NCBI GenBank assembly: GCA_000758905.1
Contig: JRNA01000008.1
Span: 1-64,000 of the forward strand
DNA length: 64,000 nt
Source: Clostridiales bacterium S5-A14a
Lineage (GTDB): Bacteria > Bacillota > Clostridia > Peptostreptococcales > Anaerovoracaceae
Reading direction: 5' to 3'
The position numbers and the translations under genes are program-made. Each line of letters opens with the position of its first letter. Within the stretch, counting starts at the first letter, position 1. Shown one piece after another: positions 7,643-17,186 of the stretch. A model generated the notes under the pieces. That model was not told the origin of the DNA and made no database searches. It worked only from the letters and a program-made list of their open reading frames with translations.

Positions 7643-8965
7643 CTAAAATGCAACCTTAAATGCTAGAGCCACGACGCAGATCACGATCGCTAAAGGAGTG
7701 TACAAAAACCTTCCGAGTGAATGCCATAAGACTGTATACTTCTTACCACTGCCCTCGAAGGTGTTTATTTCATCCATAAGTTCATTCTTATCCATAATCC
7801 AGAACCACGATATAGCGCCAAGTGTCGCACCTATCGGAATAATGTAGATTGAAACAAGATCCATCCACGGGCCCCAGCTTGTTATGTCTTCCATGAACAC
7901 GCCTGGTATGAATGTTGCTGTACCTATGAGAATTAAGACAACTTTTCTATTTAGAAACTTCGCCTTATGAAGAACAGACTCACAAACTACCTCAAACATG
8001 TTTTGTAGTGATGTTATGCCTCCAAACAAAACGGCTAAGAATAAAAAAATTGCAAAGACTCTTCCGCCATGCATTTCCTGAAGAATCTTAGGCAGCGTCA
8101 CAAACAAAAGACCCGGCCCTCCTGCCTGTTCTCCTGAGAATGCAAACACTGCAGGCACTATTACAAGTGCCGCCACCATGGCCGCGATCGTGTCAAATAG
8201 ACCAGTCTGTTTTGCTCCATACACGATGTTTTCTTTCTTATTGAGGTATGCTCCGCAGACAATCATTCCGCTGCCTGTTATGGAAAGCGAGAAAAAGGCC
8301 TGTCCCATAGCCCCAACGATTACCGATGGATCTTTGAGGTGTGACCAGTCTGGATTGAACAGGAATTTGTATCCATCGAGCGCTCCCGGCAAGAACGCCA
8401 CCCTGATAGCAAGTATTACAAATAGCACAAAAAACATCGGCATCATGACTTTGTTGGCTTTCTCTATTGATGTAGCTCCGGTTATGCATGTCAAAAGTGT
8501 TAGGCAGATTACTACAATATGAAATGGCACAACGCTGAAGCCGTTGAGTGCAAAGCTGTTAAACCATGTATCCGTGTCTACAGTCATTAAACTGCCAGTT
8601 ACTGCCTGAAATAGAGATTTCATTACATAAGATATGATGACAGCATATCCTATGGCAATGCAGAGAGATCCAGCTAAAGGAAGATATCCTATCACTTTTC
8701 CGACTTTCTCCATGCCTCTTGTCTTCCAAGCATACTGGTATGCTCCTAGAGTCCCTGTTTTGGCTCTTCTTCCTATTGCATATTCGGCGGACAACCCTAG
8801 ATAAGAAAATATCACGATAAAAACTAAGTACACAACTAGAAAAGCTCCCCCTCCGTTTGTTGTAAGCTTGTATGGGAACCCCCACACATTAGCCATTCCA
8901 ACGGCTGAACCTACTGCAGTGAGAATAAACCCCCACTTGCTCTTGAAAATATTTTTGTCTTTCAT
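7643..8965 (-). CDS. Neurotransmitter:sodium symporter (NSS) family transporter
   Basis: Sodium-coupled uptake of an amino acid or amine across the membrane. 440 residues with about 11-12 membrane segments. The first segment has the NSS signature WGFILTAVGSAVGMANVWGF (sodium and substrate site in the unwound TM1). Further on are GQAFFSLSITGSGM and FLFLAVLFGGITSLQNMFE, also typical. I start at 8965 because AGGAGG precedes that ATG by six bases. The longer frame adds 19 unlikely residues. Single gene between the rplM leader and tyrS. Substrate unknown. Confidence 0.9.
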   Translation of the reverse strand: MKDKNIFKSKWGFILTAVGSAVGMANVWGFPYKLTTNGGGAFLVVYLVFIVIFSYLGLSAEYAIGRRAKTGTLGAYQYAWKTRGMEKVGKVIGYLPLAGSLCIAIGYAVIISYVMKSLFQAVTGSLMTVDTDTWFNSFALNGFSVVPFHIVVICLTLLTCITGATSIEKANKVMMPMFFVLFVILAIRVAFLPGALDGYKFLFNPDWSHLKDPSVIVGAMGQAFFSLSITGSGMIVCGAYLNKKENIVYGAKQTGLFDTIAAMVAALVIVPAVFAFSGEQAGGPGLLFVTLPKILQEMHGGRVFAIFLFLAVLFGGITSLQNMFEVVCESVLHKAKFLNRKVVLILIGTATFIPGVFMEDITSWGPWMDLVSIYIIPIGATLGAISWFWIMDKNELMDEINTFEGSGKKYTVLWHSLGRFLYTPLAIVICVVALAFKVAF

Positions 8966-9149
8966 GATAATTTCCTCCTGAATTAAAATTTGGTTGTCCT
9001 TAATTTTTGTTATATACAACAAAAACTTATCTCAGATTTTATCATGGGTGCACATATTTGTAAATAGTTTATTAAATTTATTTGCATAAATTATATTGTT
9101 TTAATTCCAGACTTCCTGCTTTATTATGCAAAGCCGCATTATTGCAATG

Positions 9150-9194
9150 AAAACCCCTCAAGAATATTGATGAATCAATGCCTTTGAGGGGTTT
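9150..9194 (-). terminator. Terminator downstream of tyrS
   Basis: AAACCCCTCAA and TTGAGGGGTTT are separated by a 21-nt loop. On the minus strand the stem is followed by TTTT. Confidence 0.8.
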
Positions 9195-9237
9195 ATGTTG
9201 CCGTATTTATTTAAGAAAGTTATTGTAAGTAAAAAAT

Positions 9238-10575
9238 TTATGCCAGCTCTATCTTATGATACTTCTTCTTACCTTTCTTGATGATGAGCACACCGTCGTC
9301 GAAATCAGACTTAGTAACCATGTAGCGCTTCTCAAGTATTTTGTTGCCGTTTAGAGATAATCCGCCCTGTTCGATTGTCCTAAAGCCATCGCTGTTTGAC
9401 TGTACAAGTCCAACCTGTTTTAAAAGATTTACAAGACCCATGCCTTCACCGTCAAACTCGGATGAATTAATGGTTGTTGTTGGGATGTCTGCCATTGCTA
9501 TACCAGCGCTACCTGATGAAAATGCTGCACGTGCAGCTTCCATCGCTTTATTTGCTTCTTCCTCACCGTGCACGAGTTTGGTGATCTCAAAGGCAAGGAT
9601 TTCTTTTGCCTTATTTATCTCAGCGCCTTCGAGCGCGGACAGTCTGTTCACTTCATCCATAGGAAGGAAGGTCAACATTCTCAGGCATTTATTAACATCA
9701 GCATCGGCAACGTTACGCCAGTACTGGAAGAATTCATATGGGGATGTTCTGTCAGCATCGAGCCACAAAGCACCCTTCTGGGTTTTGCCCATTTTCTTTC
9801 CTTCGCTTGTTGTCAAAAGGCTGAACGTCATACCGTAAACTTTTTTGCCGAGTTCCTTTCTCGTCAAATCTACTCCGCCGATGATGTTTGACCACTGATC
9901 ATTTCCGCCGAATTCCATTTTAACGTCAAAGTCTCTTGCCATAACCATGAAATCATATGATTGCATTAGCATATAGTTGAATTCGAAGAATGATAAGCCC
10001 TGCTCCATTCTCTGTTTAAAGCACTCGGCTCTGAGCATTGTATTTACGTTGAAGTAAGTTCCAATCTTCCTCACGAACTCAATGTAGTTAAGAGGCAAGA
10101 GCCATGATGCGTTGTTTACGGAAACAGCTTTGCCGGGATCCGGTGTCTTAGTCTCATGTCCAGGACTGTAAACTCCTTTATTTCCTACATACTTCCACTC
10201 ATCATCAAAGTCGAGGAATTTCTCAAAGAGTTTTTCAAAAGCTCTGCAGTTCTCTTCTATCGTCTCTGGAGTCATCATCTTACGCATGTCGGTCCTGCCC
10301 GAAGGGTCTCCAACCATACCAGTTCCACCACCGATGAGCACAACAGGCGTATGCCCGTATTTCTGCATGTACATCATTATTATGACCTGCATGAAGTGCC
10401 CTACGTGAAGGCAATCAGCAGTCGGATCAAATCCGATATAAAACTTAATTTTTTCGTTAGCCAAGAGGTCTCTAACCGCATCCTCATCCGTTGCCTGCTC
10501 GATAAAGCCTCTCTCCTTTAAAACGTCGAAAACGTTAGTCTTATCACTCACATTATCCGGAATTAAATTTTTCAT
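9238..10575 (-). CDS. tyrS: Tyrosyl-tRNA synthetase
   Basis: Class I synthetase charging tRNA-Tyr in the cytoplasm. 445 residues. HIGH-type motif is LHVGH near 57-61 and the KMSKS loop reads [15 protein letters not shown] is the tyrosine-pocket motif. The C-terminal 70 residues form an S4-like RNA-binding domain. Slightly longer than typical because of an insertion around [19 protein letters not shown] in the catalytic domain. AAGAGGTG precedes the ATG. It follows upp by 36 bp. No T-box leader is visible in that gap, so it is probably co-transcribed. Confidence 0.95.
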   Translation of the reverse strand: MKNLIPDNVSDKTNVFDVLKERGFIEQATDEDAVRDLLANEKIKFYIGFDPTADCLHVGHFMQVIIMMYMQKYGHTPVVLIGGGTGMVGDPSGRTDMRKMMTPETIEENCRAFEKLFEKFLDFDDEWKYVGNKGVYSPGHETKTPDPGKAVSVNNASWLLPLNYIEFVRKIGTYFNVNTMLRAECFKQRMEQGLSFFEFNYMLMQSYDFMVMARDFDVKMEFGGNDQWSNIIGGVDLTRKELGKKVYGMTFSLLTTSEGKKMGKTQKGALWLDADRTSPYEFFQYWRNVADADVNKCLRMLTFLPMDEVNRLSALEGAEINKAKEILAFEITKLVHGEEEANKAMEAARAAFSSGSAGIAMADIPTTTINSSEFDGEGMGLVNLLKQVGLVQSNSDGFRTIEQGGLSLNGNKILEKRYMVTKSDFDDGVLIIKKGKKKYHKIELA

Positions 10576-10611
10576 TATATATACACCTCTTTTAAATTTT
10601 GCTTAATACAA

Positions 10612-11241
10612 TTATTTTGTGCCGTAAAGTCTATCGCCAGCATCACCAAGCCCTGGGACAATGTATGCACTCTCATTAAGTTTTTCATCCTTGCAGGCGA
10701 TGTAAATATCAACATCAGGGTGTGCTTTCTGAAGAGTTTCAATGCCCTCTGGTGCTGCAATCAAGCACATGAATACTATATGAGTTCCCCCGCGCTGCTT
10801 GATAAAGTCAATCGCAGCAACAGCCGATCCGCCGGTTGCGAGCATAGGATCAACGACAAACGTCTGTCTATTCTCAATATCCACCGGCAATTTACAATAG
10901 TATTCCACAGGAAGGTGAGTATCAGGATCTCGATAAAGCCCAACATGTCCGATTTTTGCGTTCGGCACTAAATTCATCATTCCGTCGACAAACCCAAGTC
11001 CCGCTCTCAAAATAGGTACGATCGCAATATCCTGCCCCTTCAGCATCATCGTTTTGGTCTTGCAAATAGGCGTTTCAACCTCAACCTCCTCTAGTGGCAA
11101 ATCCCTAGTGGCCTCATATCCCATCAGAGTTGAAATTTCGGTCGCAAGTTCTCTAAACTCCTTAACCGTCGTGTTCTTGTCCCTCATCAAAGACACTTTG
11201 TGCTGAATTAGCGGATGATCAAATACATATACTTTTCCCAT
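10612..11241 (-). CDS. upp: Uracil phosphoribosyltransferase
   Basis: Converts uracil and PRPP to UMP in pyrimidine salvage. 209 residues, full length, starting [20 protein letters not shown]-binding loop [16 protein letters not shown] and the uracil-site tail [16 protein letters not shown] are intact. GAGGA lies just upstream of the ATG. It sits between rpiB and tyrS in a minus-strand housekeeping run. Confidence 0.97.
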   Translation of the reverse strand: MGKVYVFDHPLIQHKVSLMRDKNTTVKEFRELATEISTLMGYEATRDLPLEEVEVETPICKTKTMMLKGQDIAIVPILRAGLGFVDGMMNLVPNAKIGHVGLYRDPDTHLPVEYYCKLPVDIENRQTFVVDPMLATGGSAVAAIDFIKQRGGTHIVFMCLIAAPEGIETLQKAHPDVDIYIACKDEKLNESAYIVPGLGDAGDRLYGTK

Positions 11242-11280
11242 ATTTTTCCTCTTTCTCCGACAAAATTTATTTATTTCCTA

Positions 11281-11727
11281 TTATTTCTCAAGCATTGCAA
11301 TTCTTCTCTCATGCCTGCCACCCTCGAATTTCTCCGATAGCCAAGCATCAACCATTTCAAGGGCAAGGTCTGGATCTGTGAACCTGCCTCCCATCGCAAG
11401 CATATTCGCATTATTGTGCTGCTTCGCAAGTCTAGCAAGCTCCACCGAATGCACAAGAGCACATCGCACGCCCTTTATCCTGTTTGCAGCAATTGAAATT
11501 CCAATCCCCGAGCCACAAAATACTAGTCCAAGCTGGGCTTTTCCACTTGCCACGGCTTCGGCGCACATCTTGCCATATACCGGGTAGTCAACCGAATCTG
11601 GCGAGTTTGTTCCGAGGTCAACTATTTTGTAGTTTTCCCCATTTTCGTCCTTCTTTCCTCTTAGGTGTTCCTTGACTTTGTTTTTCAGTTCAAAACCGCC
11701 GTGATCGGCTGCCATTGCTATAATCAT
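11281..11727 (-). CDS. rpiB: Ribose-5-phosphate isomerase B
   Basis: Interconverts ribose-5-phosphate and ribulose-5-phosphate. 148 residues, with AADHGGFELK (substrate-binding D and H), FCGSGIGISIAANRIKGVRCA (Cys base and anion-binding loop, split here) and HNNANMLAMGGR. AGGAGG precedes the ATG. The 131-bp gap to tsaC upstream contains no gene. The ywlE phosphatase often found here is absent. Confidence 0.95.
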   Translation of the reverse strand: MIIAMAADHGGFELKNKVKEHLRGKKDENGENYKIVDLGTNSPDSVDYPVYGKMCAEAVASGKAQLGLVFCGSGIGISIAANRIKGVRCALVHSVELARLAKQHNNANMLAMGGRFTDPDLALEMVDAWLSEKFEGGRHERRIAMLEK

Positions 11728-11858
11728 TTTGCTAATTGATCCTCCTGATATTTCCGACTTTTTCCGTTGCTGGCCTTTCCCTGACCAGTTTGATATTTTC
11801 TTCTCTCGGTATTCTTCTGACCTTTGCGAAAGTTACTGCGTCTGCCTTATTATTACTT

Positions 11859-12911
11859 TTATACTTTTTTTACATTATATCCAGCTGATTTCAGCATTCT
11901 GTTCATGACAGAAAACCCTACTCCGCCACTTTCATCATCACTGACTCCAACAGCCAAAATCACATCATAACCTGCCTTGTCAGCATCTCGCAATCTGCGA
12001 AAAAGATCATGTGCCGCTTCAATTCCGTCGCTAAACGATATTATAGTCGGTTTTTTACCCATCGTCTTTAGACGATTGCACTCACTTTCAGCCATTCTCA
12101 GCGCTTTTGCTCGGTCATTTGCATCAGAAATGAAAACCTGCATTTCCGCTTCCGGAGCGTAGTGCTTGTACTTCATTCCAGGTGATCTTGCAACCATATT
12201 TTGTGATAAGTCTACATCTTTTTGCGACATATCTTTTTTCTTTAACGATGGATGAATCAAGACAATCCCGCCTATTGCATTTGACAGGTCCTCAGGAGTT
12301 ATTCTTCCAGGCCTTAGAATTACAGGCTCGTCCTTTCTCATATCAACTACAGTTGACTCAATTCCAACCTGGCAGTCACTCCCTAATATAATCGCATCTA
12401 TCCTGCCGTCCATATCATCAAGAGTATGTTCTGCCGTTGTAGGACTTGGTTTTCCAGATAAGTTTGCACTCGGTGCTGCGATTGGGCATCCCGAAGATTC
12501 TATAAGCATTCTGGCAGTCTTATGTGATGGCATCCTGATTGCAACCGTATCAAGCCCACCCGTTGTAGTCAATGGCACAATTCCCTTCTTAGGTAGCACC
12601 ATTGTGAGAGGACCTGGCCAGAAGGCATCAGAACATTTTCTCAGGTTTTCCATAGCCTTCTTAGACATTGTAGACTCTGAAACATCTGCAATATCATAGA
12701 TATCGCCTACCTGCGATATGTGAACAATCATAGGATTGTCACTTGGTCTCCCCTTCGCTTTGTAGATTTTTTTAACCGCATCTTCATCTAATGCATTTGC
12801 ACCTAGACCATAAACGGTTTCCGTGGGAAATGCTACAATGCCACCACCAGCAATAATCTCCCCAGCTTTCCTTATATCTTCGATTGTATCTTTAAAAATA
12901 CGCGTCTTCAT
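11859..12911 (-). CDS. tsaC: Threonylcarbamoyl-AMP synthase (Sua5/YwlC type)
   Basis: Makes threonylcarbamoyl-AMP for the t6A37 modification of ANN-decoding tRNAs. 350 residues: an N-terminal YrdC domain (about 1-205; GGGIVAFPTETVYGLGANA, KGRPSDNPMIVH, SGCPIAAPSANLSGKPSPT) and a C-terminal Sua5 domain (about 240-350), so it is the long two-domain form. It begins 17 bp after prfA, suggesting one transcript. Confidence 0.93.
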   Translation of the reverse strand: MKTRIFKDTIEDIRKAGEIIAGGGIVAFPTETVYGLGANALDEDAVKKIYKAKGRPSDNPMIVHISQVGDIYDIADVSESTMSKKAMENLRKCSDAFWPGPLTMVLPKKGIVPLTTTGGLDTVAIRMPSHKTARMLIESSGCPIAAPSANLSGKPSPTTAEHTLDDMDGRIDAIILGSDCQVGIESTVVDMRKDEPVILRPGRITPEDLSNAIGGIVLIHPSLKKKDMSQKDVDLSQNMVARSPGMKYKHYAPEAEMQVFISDANDRAKALRMAESECNRLKTMGKKPTIISFSDGIEAAHDLFRRLRDADKAGYDVILAVGVSDDESGGVGFSVMNRMLKSAGYNVKKV

Positions 12912-12928
12912 AAAGTAGTTCGTCCCAA

Positions 12929-13993
12929 CTAGAAGTTCTTCATTTTTTCAGCCTGTTCATGTGTGGTCATCGCATCGATAATCTCGTCAATCTCACCGTC
13001 AAGGATGTTTTCAAGCTTATAAAGAGTGAGGCCAATTCTGTGATCAGTAACCCTGCCTTGAGGAAAGTTATACGTCCTTATACGTTCCGACCTGTCACCT
13101 GATCCAACCTGGCTCTTACGCTCTGCTGAAATTTCTTCGTTTTGTTTCTGCATCATCAAGTCGTAGAGTCTTGCCCTCAGTACCTTGAAGGCCTTTTCTT
13201 TGTTCTTAATCTGTGACTTCTCATCCTGACAGGTAACAACAAGCCCCGTAGGTTCGTGTGTCAATCTCACAGCTGAGTCCGTCGTGTTTACGCACTGTCC
13301 ACCATTACCTGAAGCTCTGTAAACGTCAACCCTAACATCATTTGGGTTAACCTCAACATCAACATCATCAACCTCCGGCAAAACAGCAACCGTCGCAGCC
13401 GATGTGTGAATACGCCCAGAAGATTCAGTCTCAGGTACACGCTGAACACGGTGGGTGCCGCTTTCATACTTAAGCCTTGAGTAAGCACCCTTACCTTTTA
13501 TAAGCACAACCGCTTCCTTGATACCACCGATTCCAGTATCATTGAGTTCAAGGATCTCAGCCTTCCAGCGATTGCGTTCTGCATATCTCAAATACATTCT
13601 GAGAAGATCCTGCCCGAACAAAGCAGCCTCGTCTCCTCCCGTACCTGCTCTAACTTCAAGAATAACGTTCTTCTCATCGTTAGGATCCTTCGGCAAAAGC
13701 AACACCTTAAGTTCATCTTCAATTTGGTTGATGCCATCCTCAAGTTCTGTAAGTTCCATCTTTGCCATTTCCTTAAGTTCAGCATCGTCCTCCATCTCAA
13801 GGATCTCCTTAGCCTCGTCAATGCCCTGTTTTGCACTCTTATACTCACGATATTTTTTTACAATAGGCTCCATCTCACCCATTTCTTTAATATGCTTCTG
13901 CCATACGGGCTGATCGGCAATTATCTCTGGATCACTTACCTTCTTTGACAGTTCCTCGTATTTTTCCAAAATAAAATCAAGTTTATCGAACAT
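12929..13993 (-). CDS. prfA: Peptide chain release factor 1
   Basis: Terminates translation at UAA and UAG. 354 residues. The stop-codon recognition region reads [20 protein letters not shown] (PxT-type motif as PET) and the catalytic GGQ is in [16 protein letters not shown], with C where H is commoner. GGGAGAT precedes the ATG. The methyltransferase gene prmC, usually next to prfA, is not in this neighbourhood; tsaC follows directly. Confidence 0.97.
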   Translation of the reverse strand: MFDKLDFILEKYEELSKKVSDPEIIADQPVWQKHIKEMGEMEPIVKKYREYKSAKQGIDEAKEILEMEDDAELKEMAKMELTELEDGINQIEDELKVLLLPKDPNDEKNVILEVRAGTGGDEAALFGQDLLRMYLRYAERNRWKAEILELNDTGIGGIKEAVVLIKGKGAYSRLKYESGTHRVQRVPETESSGRIHTSAATVAVLPEVDDVDVEVNPNDVRVDVYRASGNGGQCVNTTDSAVRLTHEPTGLVVTCQDEKSQIKNKEKAFKVLRARLYDLMMQKQNEEISAERKSQVGSGDRSERIRTYNFPQGRVTDHRIGLTLYKLENILDGEIDEIIDAMTTHEQAEKMKNF

Positions 13994-14103
13994 TATATCT
14001 CCCTGTTCTGTAATTATTTATTGATCTGATTCTAATTTCTCACAACTAAAATCAACGCTTTTTCTTAATATCCTAGCCTAATATTATACCATAAAAATAT
14101 CTC

Positions 14104-14131
14104 TAAAAAAAGACCGCAAGCATATGCGGTC
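14104..14131 (-). terminator. Terminator of rpmE
   Basis: GACCGCAAGCATATGCGGTC (14112-14131) folds into a tight hairpin followed on the minus strand by seven T. It lies between rpmE and prfA, so rpmE is likely its own transcript. Confidence 0.88.
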
Positions 14132-14159
14132 CTTAAATACTAATCTGATTATAAAAATT

Positions 14160-14360
14160 TTAGTCGATGTGGTACTTGTTCTTGAATTTTTCAACACGTC
14201 CGCCACGATTGACAAATTTCTGCTGTCCTGTAAAGAACGGATGGCATGCTGAGCAAACGTCCAGTCTAATCTCAGACACGGTAGATTTAGTAACAAAACT
14301 GTTACCACATGCGCAAGTTACTTTACATTCCTTATAATCAGGATGGATTCCTTCCTTCAT
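14160..14360 (-). CDS. rpmE: 50S ribosomal protein L31, zinc-binding form
   Basis: 66 residues from [11 protein letters not shown]. The CAC and CSAC cysteine pairs identify the zinc-containing C+ type of L31. The longest frame begins three codons upstream at a GTG inside the GAGGTG ribosome binding site, so the ATG at 14360 is preferred. Confidence 0.95.
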   Translation of the reverse strand: MKEGIHPDYKECKVTCACGNSFVTKSTVSEIRLDVCSACHPFFTGQQKFVNRGGRVEKFKNKYHID

Positions 14361-14589
14361 GTTTCTCACCTCTTTCCTGCTCAGGTGCCTCCTGGTACCC
14401 TCTGCATAATTGCATATATTTGAAATGTCAAACTAGTCACATTTCCATGCAGCTATACGATTTTATCACAAAATACGCTTCTGTTCAAGCGAAATATTCA
14501 AAAAGCTTTAACGCCACTTTTCTCGGTCCATCAATGTCTCTTCACATAATAGTTCGAATTATCATTTACAAAATTTTTTCAGACATTCT

Positions 14590-15663
14590 TTACTCGCATC
14601 CTTGAATTTGCTTTTCCATATTATAAATTTTTAAAATAGTCCAAGCCAAGCCTACTGTTAGCAAAATATGCCCAATCCCACTTATTCCAGAGATTGCTGG
14701 GATGCTGATCGTAGAAACACCCTCTCCAACAACTTCATATATGCCTATTACCATCATTGAAATTACAGTTAGAATCAAGCCTCCCTCAAAAATATGGACG
14801 GGTCGTCCAAGTGTTTTGACATTTGAATCCTCATATCTCTTAACTATGACATATAGCAATAACATCATAATAAACCCAAGCACCAACATATGAACGTGCA
14901 ACTTCCCCAAATGATTCACCGCTGTAAAATCATAATATTTTGTAAATTCACGATAAAACACTCCTCCGACGAGCCCCATTATCATATTTACAAACGAAAG
15001 CCCTAGTAAATTCACTTTTCCGAAATCCCCCATAAAGTATTGGAAACCCGAAACTACAATCATGAGATATGCTATGGTTTTCGGAATCATGAGTATGCCA
15101 ACAAGTGGAAATGAATCGCTCCAAAGAACAACGGGTATATAGCATAAGAAACTTATCAATATGAGATACCACATCCTGCCTAGTCCCGGGCTTTCTTTGT
15201 GCTGATACGACCAGTATATGAGTAGGCCTCCCAAAATCGCAAAAGGAATATTCCTATAAATGCCATACATATAATCGCCAGGCATCTGTCCCCAGTTGTT
15301 TCCAGGCATAAGAACCAGTGCAATTCGCATCGCCGCAAGAGCATAAACAGCGATCATCTTTATTTTGTTGTAATCACCGCTTTGATTCTTATAAAAGTGA
15401 TAAAAAATAACATAAAAAATCGTCATCGTTATGCTCGTTACAAATTGTCCCCAAGACAGAAACGCTGCGTGCGCCTCAAATCCCCCAGGACTTAAATGCG
15501 AAATAATCCTCGGCAACAGATGGAATGAATCGCCAAATCCAAGCAAAATAGCCATTATGCCGAACATCTTTGTAATTTTGCCTTTCTCGATTAGAAGTCT
15601 AATACCAAGGCCTATAACAAGTGCAAGATACATCAGATCAAAAATACTCTCAAAAATCGCCAT
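14590..15663 (-). CDS. Multispanning membrane protein with C-terminal DUF2871
   Basis: 357 residues with about ten hydrophobic segments. The C-terminal 140 residues (HLGKLHVHMLVLGFIMMLLLYVI and after) match the DUF2871 type, with conserved histidines. The N-terminal half is a separate membrane domain. Function unknown to me. The ATG directly abuts the stop codon of the TetR regulator gene (TAAATG), so the two are translated from one mRNA, and this protein is the likely target of that repressor. Confidence 0.72.
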   Translation of the reverse strand: MAIFESIFDLMYLALVIGLGIRLLIEKGKITKMFGIMAILLGFGDSFHLLPRIISHLSPGGFEAHAAFLSWGQFVTSITMTIFYVIFYHFYKNQSGDYNKIKMIAVYALAAMRIALVLMPGNNWGQMPGDYMYGIYRNIPFAILGGLLIYWSYQHKESPGLGRMWYLILISFLCYIPVVLWSDSFPLVGILMIPKTIAYLMIVVSGFQYFMGDFGKVNLLGLSFVNMIMGLVGGVFYREFTKYYDFTAVNHLGKLHVHMLVLGFIMMLLLYVIVKRYEDSNVKTLGRPVHIFEGGLILTVISMMVIGIYEVVGEGVSTISIPAISGISGIGHILLTVGLAWTILKIYNMEKQIQGCE

Positions 15664-16245
15664 TTACTCTATACCTCCTAAAATCCACTCTACATAACTA
15701 TTGTATTTACGCGAAAACTCCGTTTGCGACCAGTTTTCCACATAATTTCGTCTTATCAAATTGTGAATTATCCCTTTTATGTAATTTATCTTCTCTACAT
15801 CGAAATGAATATTCATTATATCGTTCATGGAATCCTTATCATGATTTTCCTTATAACTCTTCCATCTTTCCCACTCACGATCCAAATTTTCGTTCCAATA
15901 AATGAAGTAATTCTTGTAAATACTATATGTTTTCGGCTCGAAGAGAAGTTTTCTCAGTTTCTTCCCATATTCAATGAGAGCAGCCCTGATATCACCCCTT
16001 TGCTTTCTGAAAACATCAATAAAAAGGCTGTGTATATCTCCAAGCTCACTATTGAGTATTACAAAATATGCCTCTTGCAAATCGTCAAAATATTGGTAGA
16101 AGCTGCCTCTTGCAATCCCCGACTCTTCTACGATTTCTTTTACGGTAACCTCATGAAATGGTTTCTCCCTGAAAACCGTTTTTAGAACATCGAGGATTTT
16201 TTCTCTTTTCTCACTACTTAAATTATGAAATGTTTCTTTAGCCAT
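15664..16245 (-). CDS. TetR-family transcriptional repressor
   Basis: 193 residues. The N-terminal helix-turn-helix (about 1-50) reads FREKPFHEVTVKEIVEESGI then ARGSFYQYF, the TetR recognition helix pattern. The C-terminal ligand domain is tyrosine- and tryptophan-rich. First gene of a two-gene unit with the DUF2871 membrane protein. A palindrome inside its promoter spacer points to autorepression. Ligand unknown. Confidence 0.9.
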   Translation of the reverse strand: MAKETFHNLSSEKREKILDVLKTVFREKPFHEVTVKEIVEESGIARGSFYQYFDDLQEAYFVILNSELGDIHSLFIDVFRKQRGDIRAALIEYGKKLRKLLFEPKTYSIYKNYFIYWNENLDREWERWKSYKENHDKDSMNDIMNIHFDVEKINYIKGIIHNLIRRNYVENWSQTEFSRKYNSYVEWILGGIE

Positions 16246-16289
16246 GTTTAAAATCTTCCTTATAACAAAATGATCTATATGCTGGCAAT

Positions 16290-16318
16290 ATTATATATGA
16301 CACTGTGTCATTTTTCAA
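16290..16318 (-). promoter_or_regulatory. TetR promoter with palindromic operator in the spacer
   Basis: Minus strand TTGAAA (16313-16318), 17-bp spacer, TATAAT (16290-16295). The spacer contains ATGACAC-A-GTGTCAT (16297-16311), a perfect 7-bp dyad with a single central base, placed where a bound repressor would exclude RNA polymerase. Confidence 0.82.
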
Positions 16319-16483
16319 GTAGGCACAAAAAATAATTGCTATCGTCTTTTTATCATGCTGGTGTTATAATTAGTGTACCTATGATTATTCCTATGCAGAA
16401 ATCGGGGCCATATTTTTTATAGCTAAATGATTTGATTATGGAAAAGAGTTAGAGAATAAGATTTGTAAAAGGAGTATTCTGAT

Positions 16484-17053
16484 ATGTTTAAAGAAATGAA
16501 AGATTCGGAAAAAGACGCGATTATTGAGGTCGCAGATCTGATGCTGGCCGCTGCAAGGACTGCTCCTAAGGGTAGCGGTCGAGATACCATCAGGGGTTTT
16601 GTTGTAACAGGGGATGAAAAAGCAAAGCTTGCAGAAAAGATGCGTAAACTGGCAAATAGTTACGATCTGCCATTCTTCCTAAGGGATGGCAACAACATTG
16701 ACAATTCTGAAGCAGTTGTTATTCTTGGCTCAATACAAAAGCCTTTTGGACTTAATGAATGCGGTATGTGTGGATTCCCAACCTGTGGAGAGATGAGAAA
16801 AAATCACGGTCGGTGTGCATTTAATATCACGGATCTTGGAATTGCTTTAGGTTCTGCTGTAAGCGTTGCATCTAATCATCACATAGACAACCGAATAATG
16901 TATTCCGCTGGCAGAGCTGCCGTTCTACTCGACTATTTTGTGAAAGCTGGCACTCTAGATGCTGAAGAGGTCGAAATTGCATATGGCATTCCACTTTACA
17001 CTGGGTCTAAAAGTATTTTCTTTGATAGGAATCCAGGTGCAGTGCTATTGTAA
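16484..17053 (+). CDS. DUF2148 ferredoxin-domain protein
   Basis: 189 residues. The centre carries a cysteine cluster in GLNECGMCGFPTCGEM followed by C in HGRCAFN, a four-cysteine pattern suited to an Fe-S cluster. The N-terminal part (LMLAAARTAPKGSGRDTIRG) resembles nitroreductase-type flavin-binding starts. The DUF2148 family is common in anaerobes and its partner is unknown. Single gene with its own terminator, divergent from the TetR gene. AAAGGAG lies upstream of the ATG. Confidence 0.82.
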   Translation: MFKEMKDSEKDAIIEVADLMLAAARTAPKGSGRDTIRGFVVTGDEKAKLAEKMRKLANSYDLPFFLRDGNNIDNSEAVVILGSIQKPFGLNECGMCGFPTCGEMRKNHGRCAFNITDLGIALGSAVSVASNHHIDNRIMYSAGRAAVLLDYFVKAGTLDAEEVEIAYGIPLYTGSKSIFFDRNPGAVLL

Positions 17054-17059
17054 AATCAC

Positions 17060-17088
17060 AAAACCCCGCCTCAATTGGACGGGGTTTT
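17060..17088 (+). terminator. Terminator of the DUF2148 gene
   Basis: AAAACCCCG / CGGGGTTTT hairpin with an 11-nt loop, usable from both strands because the YjiH gene converges on it. Confidence 0.85.
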
Positions 17089-17186
17089 AATTTGGCTATA
17101 TCGTATGGTTTCGATTAGTTCTAATTTTTAAAAATTAATTAGTTTCTTTTATCTTAAATAAATATTTCGTATTTACCTTGCTACGG

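Noticed and set aside
10576-10611. Possible T-box leader for tyrS
   Set aside because: Only 36 bp separate upp and tyrS.
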